Origin: Sulfolobus islandicus Y.N.15.51
Lineage (GTDB): Archaea > Thermoproteota > Thermoprotei_A > Sulfolobales > Sulfolobaceae
Reading direction: 5' to 3'
DNA length: 64,000 nucleotides
Assembly (NCBI RefSeq): GCF_000022485.1
Contig: NC_012623.1
Location: 806,001 to 870,000, forward strand
Translations under genes and position numbers: made by a program
Notes under the pieces: generated by a model
The model's input: only the letters and a program-made list of their open reading frames with translations
What the model was told of the DNA's origin: nothing
The model's database searches: none
Part shown: positions 56,390 through 64,000 of the stretch, in pieces
How positions within the stretch are numbered: position 1 is the first letter of the stretch
Layout: the number at the start of each line of letters is the position of its first letter

Positions 56390-56862
56390 GTCATCTAAAT
56401 GTAATTAAGTGGAGCTTAGAGAGAGTTGATGAGTTGATAATTTTAGTAGGTAGTTCACAAGAAAGCCACACTGTAACCAACCCCTTTACCGCAGGAGAGA
56501 GAGTAGAAATGATAAGAAATTCTCTTAAGTATAGCGGGATAGATTTGTCTAGAATATTTATAATACCGATGCCAGATATTTTAATGAACAACATTTGGGC
56601 ACATTATGTGAGCACTTATACCCCTAAATTTGAAGTTGTATTCGCCAGAAATCCATTAGTAGTTAGAATATTCAAGGAAGCCGGATATAAAGTAGAGATT
56701 CCTCCAGCTTTTAATAGAGAAAAATATAACTCAACTTATATTAGACGTCTTATAATCCTAAACGATAATTGGAGTGAACTAGTTCCAGAACCTGTATATA
56801 AGTACATCCTACATATCCATGGAGATCAAAGATTAAGAGAGATAGTAGGTACAGATAAGTAA
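56344..56862 (+). CDS. nadM: Nicotinamide-nucleotide adenylyltransferase, CTG start
   Basis: 172 residues if started at CTG 56344 ([20 protein letters not shown]). The nucleotidyltransferase motif [10 protein letters not shown] is required for activity and lies upstream of the first ATG in frame (56434), so that ATG cannot be the start; two TGA codons close the frame just before CTG. A GGTGA ends 6 nt before the CTG, exactly as in nusA. The C-terminal motif YNSTYIRRL (ISxTxIR) is present. Forms NAD from NMN and ATP. Confidence 0.88.
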   Translation: MSRGLYPGRFQPFHLGHLNVIKWSLERVDELIILVGSSQESHTVTNPFTAGERVEMIRNSLKYSGIDLSRIFIIPMPDILMNNIWAHYVSTYTPKFEVVFARNPLVVRIFKEAGYKVEIPPAFNREKYNSTYIRRLIILNDNWSELVPEPVYKYILHIHGDQRLREIVGTDK

Positions 56863-56869
56863 AAATTTT

Positions 56870-58583
<1,714 letters not shown>

Positions 58584-58646
58584 CTTTTCTATTGTTTGTG
58601 CTAACCCAGCTTTTAAAATATAAGCTATTTAACTGGGGAGTAAAAA

Positions 58647-58668
58647 ACCCCTTTATTTCCACTGGAAA
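58647..58668 (-). promoter_or_regulatory. ORB-like element 1
   Basis: Minus strand: TTCCAGTGGAAA then GGGGT. G-string plus dyad as in Cdc6-1 binding sites; 64 bp upstream of the cdc6-1 start. Confidence 0.8.
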
Positions 58669-58695
58669 AATGTAAGTTGTGTCATATACAAGTCC

Positions 58696-58717
58696 TACCC
58701 CAGTATTTCATTTGGAG
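58696..58717 (-). promoter_or_regulatory. ORB-like element 2
   Basis: Minus strand: CTCCAAATGAAA then ACTGGGGT, close to the published ORB consensus as I recall it. Confidence 0.82.
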
Positions 58718-58811
58718 ATTCTAGTGACATAAAATAAGCTTTGATTTCATTCTTATACAATTCTTTTGTATAATGGTTATCTAATTATAACAAAATGTTG
58801 CTCAAAATAAT

Positions 58812-58832
58812 CTCCAATGGAACCGAAGGGGT
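58812..58832 (+). promoter_or_regulatory. ORB-like element 3
   Basis: Plus strand: CTCCAATGGAAC then GAAGGGGT, opposed to elements 1 and 2 across the AT-rich segment. Confidence 0.82.
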
Positions 58833-58892
58833 GTCGCTGAAGATATGAACAGGTAAAATTTTTAATCTATCCTTGTCTTTATTTTTACTCAA

Positions 58893-58966
<74 letters not shown>

Positions 58967-58970
58967 CCTT

Positions 58971-60302
58971 TTATAGATGATAATCAAGCTTGTATAATTC
59001 GGATCTATACATATCTAGGAACTTTCTCTCTTCATGAAAACTTTGATTATTGTTTTCTAGTGTTAAGAATATAGGTCTGGTAAGATGCCTGTAAGCTCTA
59101 GTTTGGTAAATTCCTAATGATAAGTTTCTTATTATATTTTTCATACTCTTATTAGCTGTATTTATAATATATTTACATTTTTTACATTTATATCCCTTAT
59201 TTTTTCCTAGAGATTTTGTAGGTCCACCACATATGGGACATTTAGGATTGACCAGTTGTAGATCATTTAATTTTAATATTTCAAACCTCTCTAGCTCTAT
59301 GATCTTTCCATAAGTTATGGATGGCTTTATAGCCCCATAAGCTACTATTTCGTCACCTTCTTTTAATAATTTAGCTGCACTATTTAACTCCCCAGTTTCT
59401 TTATACACGAGTAAAATATCATCGTCTGTAGTCCTAATCATTACATCTCCGCCTTCAAGTATCTTTATATTTTTTATTTGTATAACTTTCTTAATTTCTT
59501 GGTAGAAACGATTACCAACTTTTTGAAAATGAATATCGGTATTTTGGTTAGTCTTAAAAACAGCGAAGAAATTGATATCTTCATTTGATTCTATTAGTTC
59601 CATAGCCTTAATTAGGTGTTCTATGGAGGTTCCTCTAATACCATATAGGATTGGATCATTTCCGTGTGGAGTTATAAGGGGAGAGTCATTTATGTAATCA
59701 TAATTTGCAAACGTTAGCGGGAACGTCTCCTCATCAACTCTCTTTACCGAATCTTCATTTATCATTCTCTTTTTGAGCCAATTTTCTTTTTTCCTATAAG
59801 TAATTAATTCATAGGTGTAATCCCCACTCATTCCTAGCGCTGCAATACTTCCGATAATACCTCTATCTCCTCTAATTTCTATATCGTTTTTCTCTGCGAA
59901 TTTTTTCGCATAATCTATAGGAATGATATCTAAGATTCCTTTAATATAGAAATCGTATAGTTTTTCGAATAAAGATTTATATTTATCATATTCAATTATT
60001 GCTATTCCAGGTCTTCTTCCGTGCTCTAGTGCTAGTGAAACATTTTTAACATATTTAACTGAATATGAAAAAATTATATCTGCTAACTCTTTCTTTGTTC
60101 CGTTAAAGTCAACAATAAGTTTTATACTCGCATTACCTCTTGTCTTCCAAGGTATATTGGGGTTTAGTCTGACTAAATAAGGTAAGTCTAATAAAATAGT
60201 ATTATGGTTTTTATACAAATAGGAGGTCAGAATAACAGAAAAATGTGTAGTGCAACCAAACTTGTAGGAATCGTGGTCGTCAATCCCTATTAGATATTTC
60301 AT
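58971..60302 (-). CDS. tiaS: tRNA(Ile2) 2-agmatinylcytidine synthetase
   Basis: 443 residues. Modifies C34 of tRNA-Ile(CAT) with agmatine so that AUA is read as Ile. N-terminal kinase-like part IGIDDHDSYKFGCTTHFSV (the IDDTDS motif), GNASIKLIV, and GRRPGIAI; an OB-fold region around GEIVAYGAIKPS; and C-terminal zinc ribbons CPICGG...CKKCK. Complete length. It faces tRNA-Ala tail to tail with 4 bp between, and overlaps the preceding small gene by 4 bp. Confidence 0.93.
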   Translation of the reverse strand: MKYLIGIDDHDSYKFGCTTHFSVILTSYLYKNHNTILLDLPYLVRLNPNIPWKTRGNASIKLIVDFNGTKKELADIIFSYSVKYVKNVSLALEHGRRPGIAIIEYDKYKSLFEKLYDFYIKGILDIIPIDYAKKFAEKNDIEIRGDRGIIGSIAALGMSGDYTYELITYRKKENWLKKRMINEDSVKRVDEETFPLTFANYDYINDSPLITPHGNDPILYGIRGTSIEHLIKAMELIESNEDINFFAVFKTNQNTDIHFQKVGNRFYQEIKKVIQIKNIKILEGGDVMIRTTDDDILLVYKETGELNSAAKLLKEGDEIVAYGAIKPSITYGKIIELERFEILKLNDLQLVNPKCPICGGPTKSLGKNKGYKCKKCKYIINTANKSMKNIIRNLSLGIYQTRAYRHLTRPIFLTLENNNQSFHEERKFLDMYRSELYKLDYHL

Positions 60303-60550
60303 TTCTTTATTACACTTCTTCCCTCCATTATTATCATTGTTAATGTCGATCTTACTTTAGGTATCTTTCGTATCGAATTACTGATGAAATTCTTTAGCTT
60401 ATCCATATTTTCAGTTTCAACTTTTATTACGATATCATATACCCCATAAACTACATATGCTTCCACGACTTCATTCATGTTTTTTAGCTTTTCGAATACC
60501 TCTTCTTCTCCTCCAGCATCTGTATTTATAAGGACTATCGCACTAGCCAC
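60299..60550 (-). CDS. Stand-alone Lrp/AsnC ligand-binding (RAM) domain protein
   Basis: 83 residues: VLINTDAGGEEEVFEKLKNM, VEAYVVYGVYDIVIKVET, and VRSTLTMIIME form the alpha-beta RAM fold without a DNA-binding domain. Such proteins bind amino acids and can modulate Lrp-type regulators by mixed assembly. Coupled to tiaS (4-bp overlap). Confidence 0.87.
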   Translation of the reverse strand: MASAIVLINTDAGGEEEVFEKLKNMNEVVEAYVVYGVYDIVIKVETENMDKLKNFISNSIRKIPKVRSTLTMIIMEGRSVIKK

Positions 60551-60861
60551 TTTTATCCACAGAGTTTTAATTTTATATAGCTATAAGAACTTTGCGACAA
60601 TTAATGTACTTTTTTTGATTGATTTTGGAAAAGACAAAAGTATATATAAAGATAACCAACAATTCAAATAATTTTAAAAAATAACCCTAAATATTTAATA
60701 TATAATGATATAGGTGATAAAGGTAAGCTTAGTCTTTTAGAGAAGGACAATAACGATATATTTTAACTAGAGACGAAATTTATAACGTCTAAAGATCTCG
60801 ATAATAAACTATCACTTTAACACTGTAGAAAGTTTGTATTGTTTTCACTAATATACTAGTA
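60551..60861. other. Intergenic stretch, no gene recognised
   Basis: AT-rich region between the RAM-domain gene and the RNase P RNA 3' end. It contains TATA-like runs (near 60640-60660 and 60690-60710) but no convincing reading frame or RNA gene. The RNase P terminator presumably lies at its right end. Confidence 0.45.
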
Positions 60862-61166
60862 GGGACCCCTAGCATAACCCGGCTTCTGTACTGGGGGATT
60901 CGACTAAGCGTACTGCAAGGAGTCAACCCTTTATTCATTCCCCTTTAACTTGCTCCCAAGAGGTCTACCGTTTCAAGTCCCGATACTTTCATCTATCACG
61001 TACTACTAGCAATTACTTGCTAGTAGTTCCGTTCATCTATCTAGTATTAAGACTTCGTTTCTGTGTAGTTGCCAGGGATTCTATCCCTACCCCTTTCGGG
61101 GTTCTTGCAAGGGTTGGAGGCCGGAGTTTCCTCAGGTTTTATCCCGTTACCCCCGCTAGGGGTCCC
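60862..61166 (-). ncRNA. rnpB: RNase P RNA
   Basis: About 305 nt. The 5' end GGGACCCCTAGC pairs perfectly with the 3' end GCTAGGGGTCCC (helix P1). The universally conserved blocks are present: GAGGAAACTCC near the 5' end (CR I) and ACAGAAGCCGGGTTATG near the 3' end (CR V). A strong internal hairpin CTACTAGCAAG/CTTGCTAGTAG-like and CCCCGAAAGGGG (a GAAA tetraloop) support the fold. Processes tRNA 5' ends. The TATA box overlaps the secG stop codon. Confidence 0.94.
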
Positions 61167-61189
61167 ATAATTAACTTTCTCGTTATAGC

Positions 61190-61198
61190 TTTAAAATA
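61190..61198 (-). promoter_or_regulatory. TATA box of rnpB inside the secG stop
   Basis: Minus-strand CTATTTTAAAG: TTTTAAAG is centred about 27 bp before the RNA 5' end at 61166, and its TAA is the secG stop codon. Confidence 0.55.
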
Positions 61199-61358
61199 GT
61201 TTTGTGATCACTATAACGATAATTGTTAATGCTAGACTAGCTCCTATTACAATTTTAGGATTTATCTTGATTTTCTCGTTTTCCTCCTCATAATATCTAA
61301 TTAATCCTGCCATTGACATTACTGGGACAGTCTCTTTTTTCTTCTTTGATGAAGGCAT
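61191..61358 (-). CDS. secG: Preprotein translocase Sec61-beta (SecG)
   Basis: 55 residues from ATG 61358: basic cytosolic start MPSSKKKKETVPVMSMAGL, the conserved GLIRYYEEENEKIKINPKIVI stretch in outline, and one membrane anchor IGASLALTIIVIVITKLF. Third subunit of the SecYE translocon. Preceded by GGGGT leader sequence, 20 bp after the GGGP synthase stop, so probably in the same transcript. Confidence 0.93.
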   Translation of the reverse strand: MPSSKKKKETVPVMSMAGLIRYYEEENEKIKINPKIVIGASLALTIIVIVITKLF

Positions 61359-61378
61359 TATAAACCCCTCTTCCTTGG

Positions 61379-62125
61379 TTATTTATTCTTTATTCCCCTT
61401 ATTATTTTTATTGCCTTATCGACGTCTCTTTCAATTATATTTCCAGTAACAATTATATTTGCTCCAGCTTCAACTAATTTTAAAGCGACTTCCACGCTTC
61501 TTATTCCACCTCCTATAATTAACGGGATACTGGAAGCCTTTTTGATAAAAGATATCATTTCTGGCCTTATTGGTTCTGGGGCTCCAGATCCGGCCTCGAG
61601 GTAAACAAAATCCATTCCTAAATACTCCGCGGCTAAAGTATAGGCAGTTGCTAACTCAAAATTATCATAGGGTATTACTCTGGCCTTGCCTATGTGTGCT
61701 GCAGTACCTCCATGTCCTACTATTACATAAGCAGTTGGTATTACCTCCATTTGTAACATTTTTATGATTGGAGCAGCTACTATTTGCGCACCTATCACAT
61801 AATATATATCGTCAGAGTTTAATAGGGATAAAAATAATAATGCATCAGCCTTCTCAGATAAAAGGTTTATATTGCTAGGGAATATAATCTTCGGTATTTC
61901 ATAATCGTCAAGTAAGGATATGACAAAATCTAATTTATCTTTAGAAACACCTAATGTGCCTCCAATAAGAAACGCATCGGTTCCAACGTTATATAAGTTC
62001 TTAGCAATATATTTAAGTTCTTCACTAGAATTAATTTTAAATGGGTCTAGGAGAGAAAAATGTAATTTCTCATTATCATTTAACTTGTCCATGAGGTATT
62101 TCTTCACTTTCCCCTTCAATTTCAT
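61379..62125 (-). CDS. Geranylgeranylglyceryl phosphate synthase
   Basis: 248 residues from ATG 62125 ([20 protein letters not shown]). TIM-barrel prenyltransferase forming the first ether bond of archaeal lipids. Family motifs: [39 protein letters not shown] and [12 protein letters not shown] with GANIIVTGN for phosphate binding. ATG 62146 adds seven basic residues and ATG 62092 is possible too. Overlaps the Elf1-like gene by 50 bp. Confidence 0.95.
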
Positions 62126-62399
62126 TTTCTTCTTCCGTATTTTCATTAGTTCTCTCTTTTATTTGTAATCTTCCCTCCAAGTACATGTCTATGAATTTGG
62201 AATAAGCATTTGCCTCATCAAATACAGAGGGTACTTCAATTTCAGTATAAAGACCACAACTTCCACATGTAATTGTTGCAATATTATCTTTTATCTTTAC
62301 ACTAATTGAGACCTTTCCACATCTAGGGCACTCAAATGTTTTCGGTAATTTAGGCTTTACTCTGATAATTTTAGTCCTCTTTCGTCTTTTCCCTCCCAT
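62076..62399 (-). CDS. Transcription elongation factor Elf1-like zinc protein
   Basis: 107 residues. Basic N-terminus [17 protein letters not shown], zinc ribbon C24-x2-C27 and C45-x2-C48 (FECPRCGK...[11 protein letters not shown]), then [10 protein letters not shown], which is the Elf1 pattern, and an acidic tail. In archaea Elf1 is thought to aid elongation with Spt4/5. Upstream of, and overlapping, the GGGP synthase gene. Confidence 0.85.
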
Positions 62400-62408
62400 A
62401 ATCGACCA

Positions 62409-62558
62409 CTATTTATTTTTACCTTTCTTCTTTTTCGTATAAATGTCTTTTGTACTTGAAGACTTTATTGGAAATTCCATTAATATTATATAAATTATTA
62501 TAAATGCCAATATCAAAATCCCAGATATAAATACTAACTGCACATCGTTCAAAGTCAA
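62409..62558 (-). CDS. Small single-span membrane protein
   Basis: About 49 residues from TTG 62558, which shares TTGA with the stop of the SWIM gene; a longer frame begins at 62606. One hydrophobic segment VFISGILILAFIIIYIILM and a lysine-rich cytosolic tail TKKKKGKNK. Between the SWIM and Elf1-like genes. Unknown function; the charge pattern suits an N-out membrane anchor. Confidence 0.6.
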   Translation of the reverse strand: MTLNDVQLVFISGILILAFIIIYIILMEFPIKSSSTKDIYTKKKKGKNK

Positions 62559-62917
62559 CTCTCCACATTGCTCAATATTCTTCTCAGTTTTAAAGATTTT
62601 CCACAAGTGTATATCTCGGTTAAAATTTCTTTAAAATCCTCTGTATATAACTCAATTTTTGTTAATTGATCCTTCTCTAATGCATATTTTAAACCTAAAG
62701 TATGATAGCAAAAGTCATACTTGTTTCTTAAAAGTACATTGAATAAATAAAATGGACAACTACAGTAATTAAGATCAAGGGTGTAATCGTTATTACGTCC
62801 AATATAAATAAAAATCGTGAACAAAGTACCTTTAAGAGATAGACTTACAAATCTTCCTTCTTTAACTACTCTTCTAGCTTTCAATAGAAGATGCCTATTT
62901 GTTTGATTTGAAGACAC
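62555..62917 (-). CDS. SWIM zinc-finger protein
   Basis: 120 residues. The SWIM motif C52-x-C54...C70-x-H72 (YCSCPFYLFNVLLRNKYDFCYH) follows strands SLSLKGTLFTIFIYIG. In Sulfolobus a small SWIM protein works with RadA paralogues in recombination; whether this one does is unknown. First gene of the run SWIM-membrane protein-Elf1-GGGPS-SecG-rnpB. Confidence 0.78.
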   Translation of the reverse strand: MSSNQTNRHLLLKARRVVKEGRFVSLSLKGTLFTIFIYIGRNNDYTLDLNYCSCPFYLFNVLLRNKYDFCYHTLGLKYALEKDQLTKIELYTEDFKEILTEIYTCGKSLKLRRILSNVES

Positions 62918-63170
62918 TTATACTTCTTTATCCCGTCTAAGGATTAATAATTTATCTAATAATCAGTTTCACTATCGCTAGTCGATTGCTAAATTGTTTA
63001 GATCGTGGCAGAATTTCTAGTATCGTTGTTCCATGATTCATTGGAGATAAAAGTTGTCATAACATTATTTCTGACCTCCACTGCCCTAAAGGAGAAGCTT
63101 AAGGTTGTGATCTGTTAAAATATTATATAATATCGACTTTTTCGATTAAAATATGATAAAATTTAAAGTT

Positions 63171-63246
<76 letters not shown>

Positions 63247-63271
63247 TAATACTAGGTTATTGTTTTCTCTT

Positions 63272-63736
63272 TTAAACTTTACCTTCTACTAATTGTAAAT
63301 ACTTACATAAAAAGAAGGATGCCAAACTTACGGCTCCTAAATCTTGAGCATCTTCTACTATTCTTACATACTCCCCTAGAGATTGTTCTATTTTGTTAAA
63401 ACCACTCCCTTCTATTCCAGAAAATATTATCAATATTTTATCATATTTCATAAGAATATTAAAATCAATTTGTTTTTCAGCATTCTGTGATACTAGGAGT
63501 GTAATTTCTGGTTTTAATAGATCTATAGCGTCCTTTAGTTCTGGCAGTACCAAAATAGGCTTATTATATTTAAATGCTAGTTTACTAACTTCTGGAACTC
63601 CAGATTGCGCAGCTGTCCCACCTAACTTAGTGAGAACTAAATACTTTACGTACTTTATATTAAAGGCTAATTTAGAAAAGTCCAAGAGTCTTTGATTACT
63701 AGTTAGGTTATGTAGGCCGAAATATAACTCTTTCAT
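63272..63736 (-). CDS. COG4080-like (SPOUT-type or RecB-like) protein
   Basis: 154 residues. [41 protein letters not shown] and [14 protein letters not shown] follow a small archaeal family variously annotated as RecB-family nuclease or SpoU-like RNA methylase. The knot-like segment [19 protein letters not shown] favours a SPOUT methyltransferase fold, but this is a judgement from pattern only. Its ATG lies 29 bp inside the DNA methyltransferase gene. Confidence 0.6.
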   Translation of the reverse strand: MKELYFGLHNLTSNQRLLDFSKLAFNIKYVKYLVLTKLGGTAAQSGVPEVSKLAFKYNKPILVLPELKDAIDLLKPEITLLVSQNAEKQIDFNILMKYDKILIIFSGIEGSGFNKIEQSLGEYVRIVEDAQDLGAVSLASFFLCKYLQLVEGKV

Positions 63737-64000
63737 TTAGTATACCCAGAATCTCTTTAGCTATAGCGGTAGATAAGGCTACTGGAACAGATTCACCTAC
63801 TTGATTATACTGTTCATCTTTGCTTCCTAAAAATACATGATCATCAGGATAACTCATTAGTCTGGCCTGCTCTCTCACAGTTAAGAATCTATCATGGAAT
63901 GGGTGTATAAATCTAGAATTACCCAAAATTGTAGGTGCTAGATCGAATGGAGAAAGTCTAATATATAGTGGCATACTTTTTCCCTTACTCGCCTTGTACA
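63708..64000 (-). CDS. C5-cytosine DNA methyltransferase, 3' part (cut by window end)
   Basis: 97 codons open to the right edge, so the gene continues upstream outside the window; the ATG at 63974 is internal. Visible are the end of the target-recognition part and motifs IX and [37 protein letters not shown] and [19 protein letters not shown]. These are typical of DNA (cytosine-5) methylases. No restriction gene is seen beside it. Confidence 0.82.
   Translation of the reverse strand, partial: YKASKGKSMPLYIRLSPFDLAPTILGNSRFIHPFHDRFLTVREQARLMSYPDDHVFLGSKDEQYNQVGESVPVALSTAIAKEILGILNERVIFRPT

Larger units (their letters stand above)
58620..58840. other. Replication origin oriC1
   Basis: Intergenic region between cdc6-1 and tRNA-Ala. 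It has three ORB-like elements with the pattern CTCCA..GAA.....GGGGT: two pointing leftward (58647-58668, 58696-58717) and one rightward (58812-58832). Between the opposed elements is about 95 bp of very AT-rich DNA suited to unwinding, including a perfect inverted repeat TTATACAA/TTGTATAA (58753-58773). This layout matches oriC1 of Sulfolobus as established. Confidence 0.88.

Noticed and set aside
59380-59397. A further AACTCCCCAGTTT match
   Set aside because: It is inside the tiaS coding sequence, encoding ordinary residues (KETGELN), so I treat it as chance rather than another copy of the palindrome.
61017-61199. A 60-codon plus-strand frame
   Set aside because: It lies antisense to the RNase P RNA, whose conserved blocks and P1 helix are unambiguous.

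Overview
The window is chromosomal DNA of a thermoacidophilic crenarchaeon of the order Sulfolobales, most likely close to Saccharolobus/Sulfolobus solfataricus-islandicus-shibatae. The evidence is low GC, archaeal information-processing genes (RpoH/B/A1/A2, aIF5B, NusA with two KH domains, RadA, Cdc6-1, Elf1, Sec61-beta), tRNA introns, a tetraether synthase, GGGP synthase, and insertion sequences of Sulfolobus type.

Left accessory part (1-14.8 kb). It opens with nested insertion sequences: an IS5-like element (about 1.28 kb) broken by one of two identical 1326-bp IS256-family elements lying in inverted orientation. The target duplications show that recombination between these copies inverted the 1.2 kb between them. 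A carotenoid cluster follows: phytoene synthase, lycopene cyclase and a glycosyltransferase on the minus strand, and the hydroxylase and desaturase on the plus strand, predicting zeaxanthin and its glycosides. Next come an APC permease, a RelE-like toxin, a 796-bp IS1-family element with 9-bp target repeats, and remnants of an integrated element (wHTH protein, frameshifted tyrosine recombinase) beside tRNA-His. A 16-bp palindrome (TAAACTGGGGAGTTTA) recurs at gene ends here.

Core part A (14.8-21.5 kb). coaBC, the Ard1-like N-acetyltransferase and a tightly overlapping four-gene operon (DUF1464 ASKHA protein, COG1665 nucleotidyltransferase, CitG-like protein, degenerate metallophosphoesterase), then tRNA-Asp, an intron-containing initiator tRNA-Met, a decayed pseudogene and tRNA-Ser.

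Core part B (21.5-36 kb). The RNA polymerase/str operon on the minus strand: rpoH-rpoB-rpoA1-rpoA2-rpl30e-nusA-rps12-rps7-EF1A-rps10, with a DUF151 nuclease-like gene inserted in the opposite strand. Then infB, ndk, rpl24e and rps28e.

Core part C (36-50 kb). An upp-gatB-PRTase regulator-degenerate MBL-Cys-rich operon; Tes (membrane-spanning tetraether lipid formation); thiL; intron-containing tRNA-Thr; purine genes (purB, two purP, purA) running into an FAD dehydrogenase and a fused siroheme decarboxylase AhbAB.

Core part D (50-64 kb). pheA, ilvA, HIT, radA, a PUA protein plus an NSUN RNA methyltransferase, CYTH, SAM hydrolase, nadM, DUF99, cdc6-1 and the adjacent replication origin oriC1 with three ORB-like elements, tRNA-Ala, tiaS, the RNase P RNA, secG, GGGP synthase, Elf1, a SWIM protein, tRNA-Val, and the 3' part of a C5 DNA methyltransferase at the edge. 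nusA and nadM both appear to use a CTG start placed 6 nt after a GGTGA ribosome binding site.
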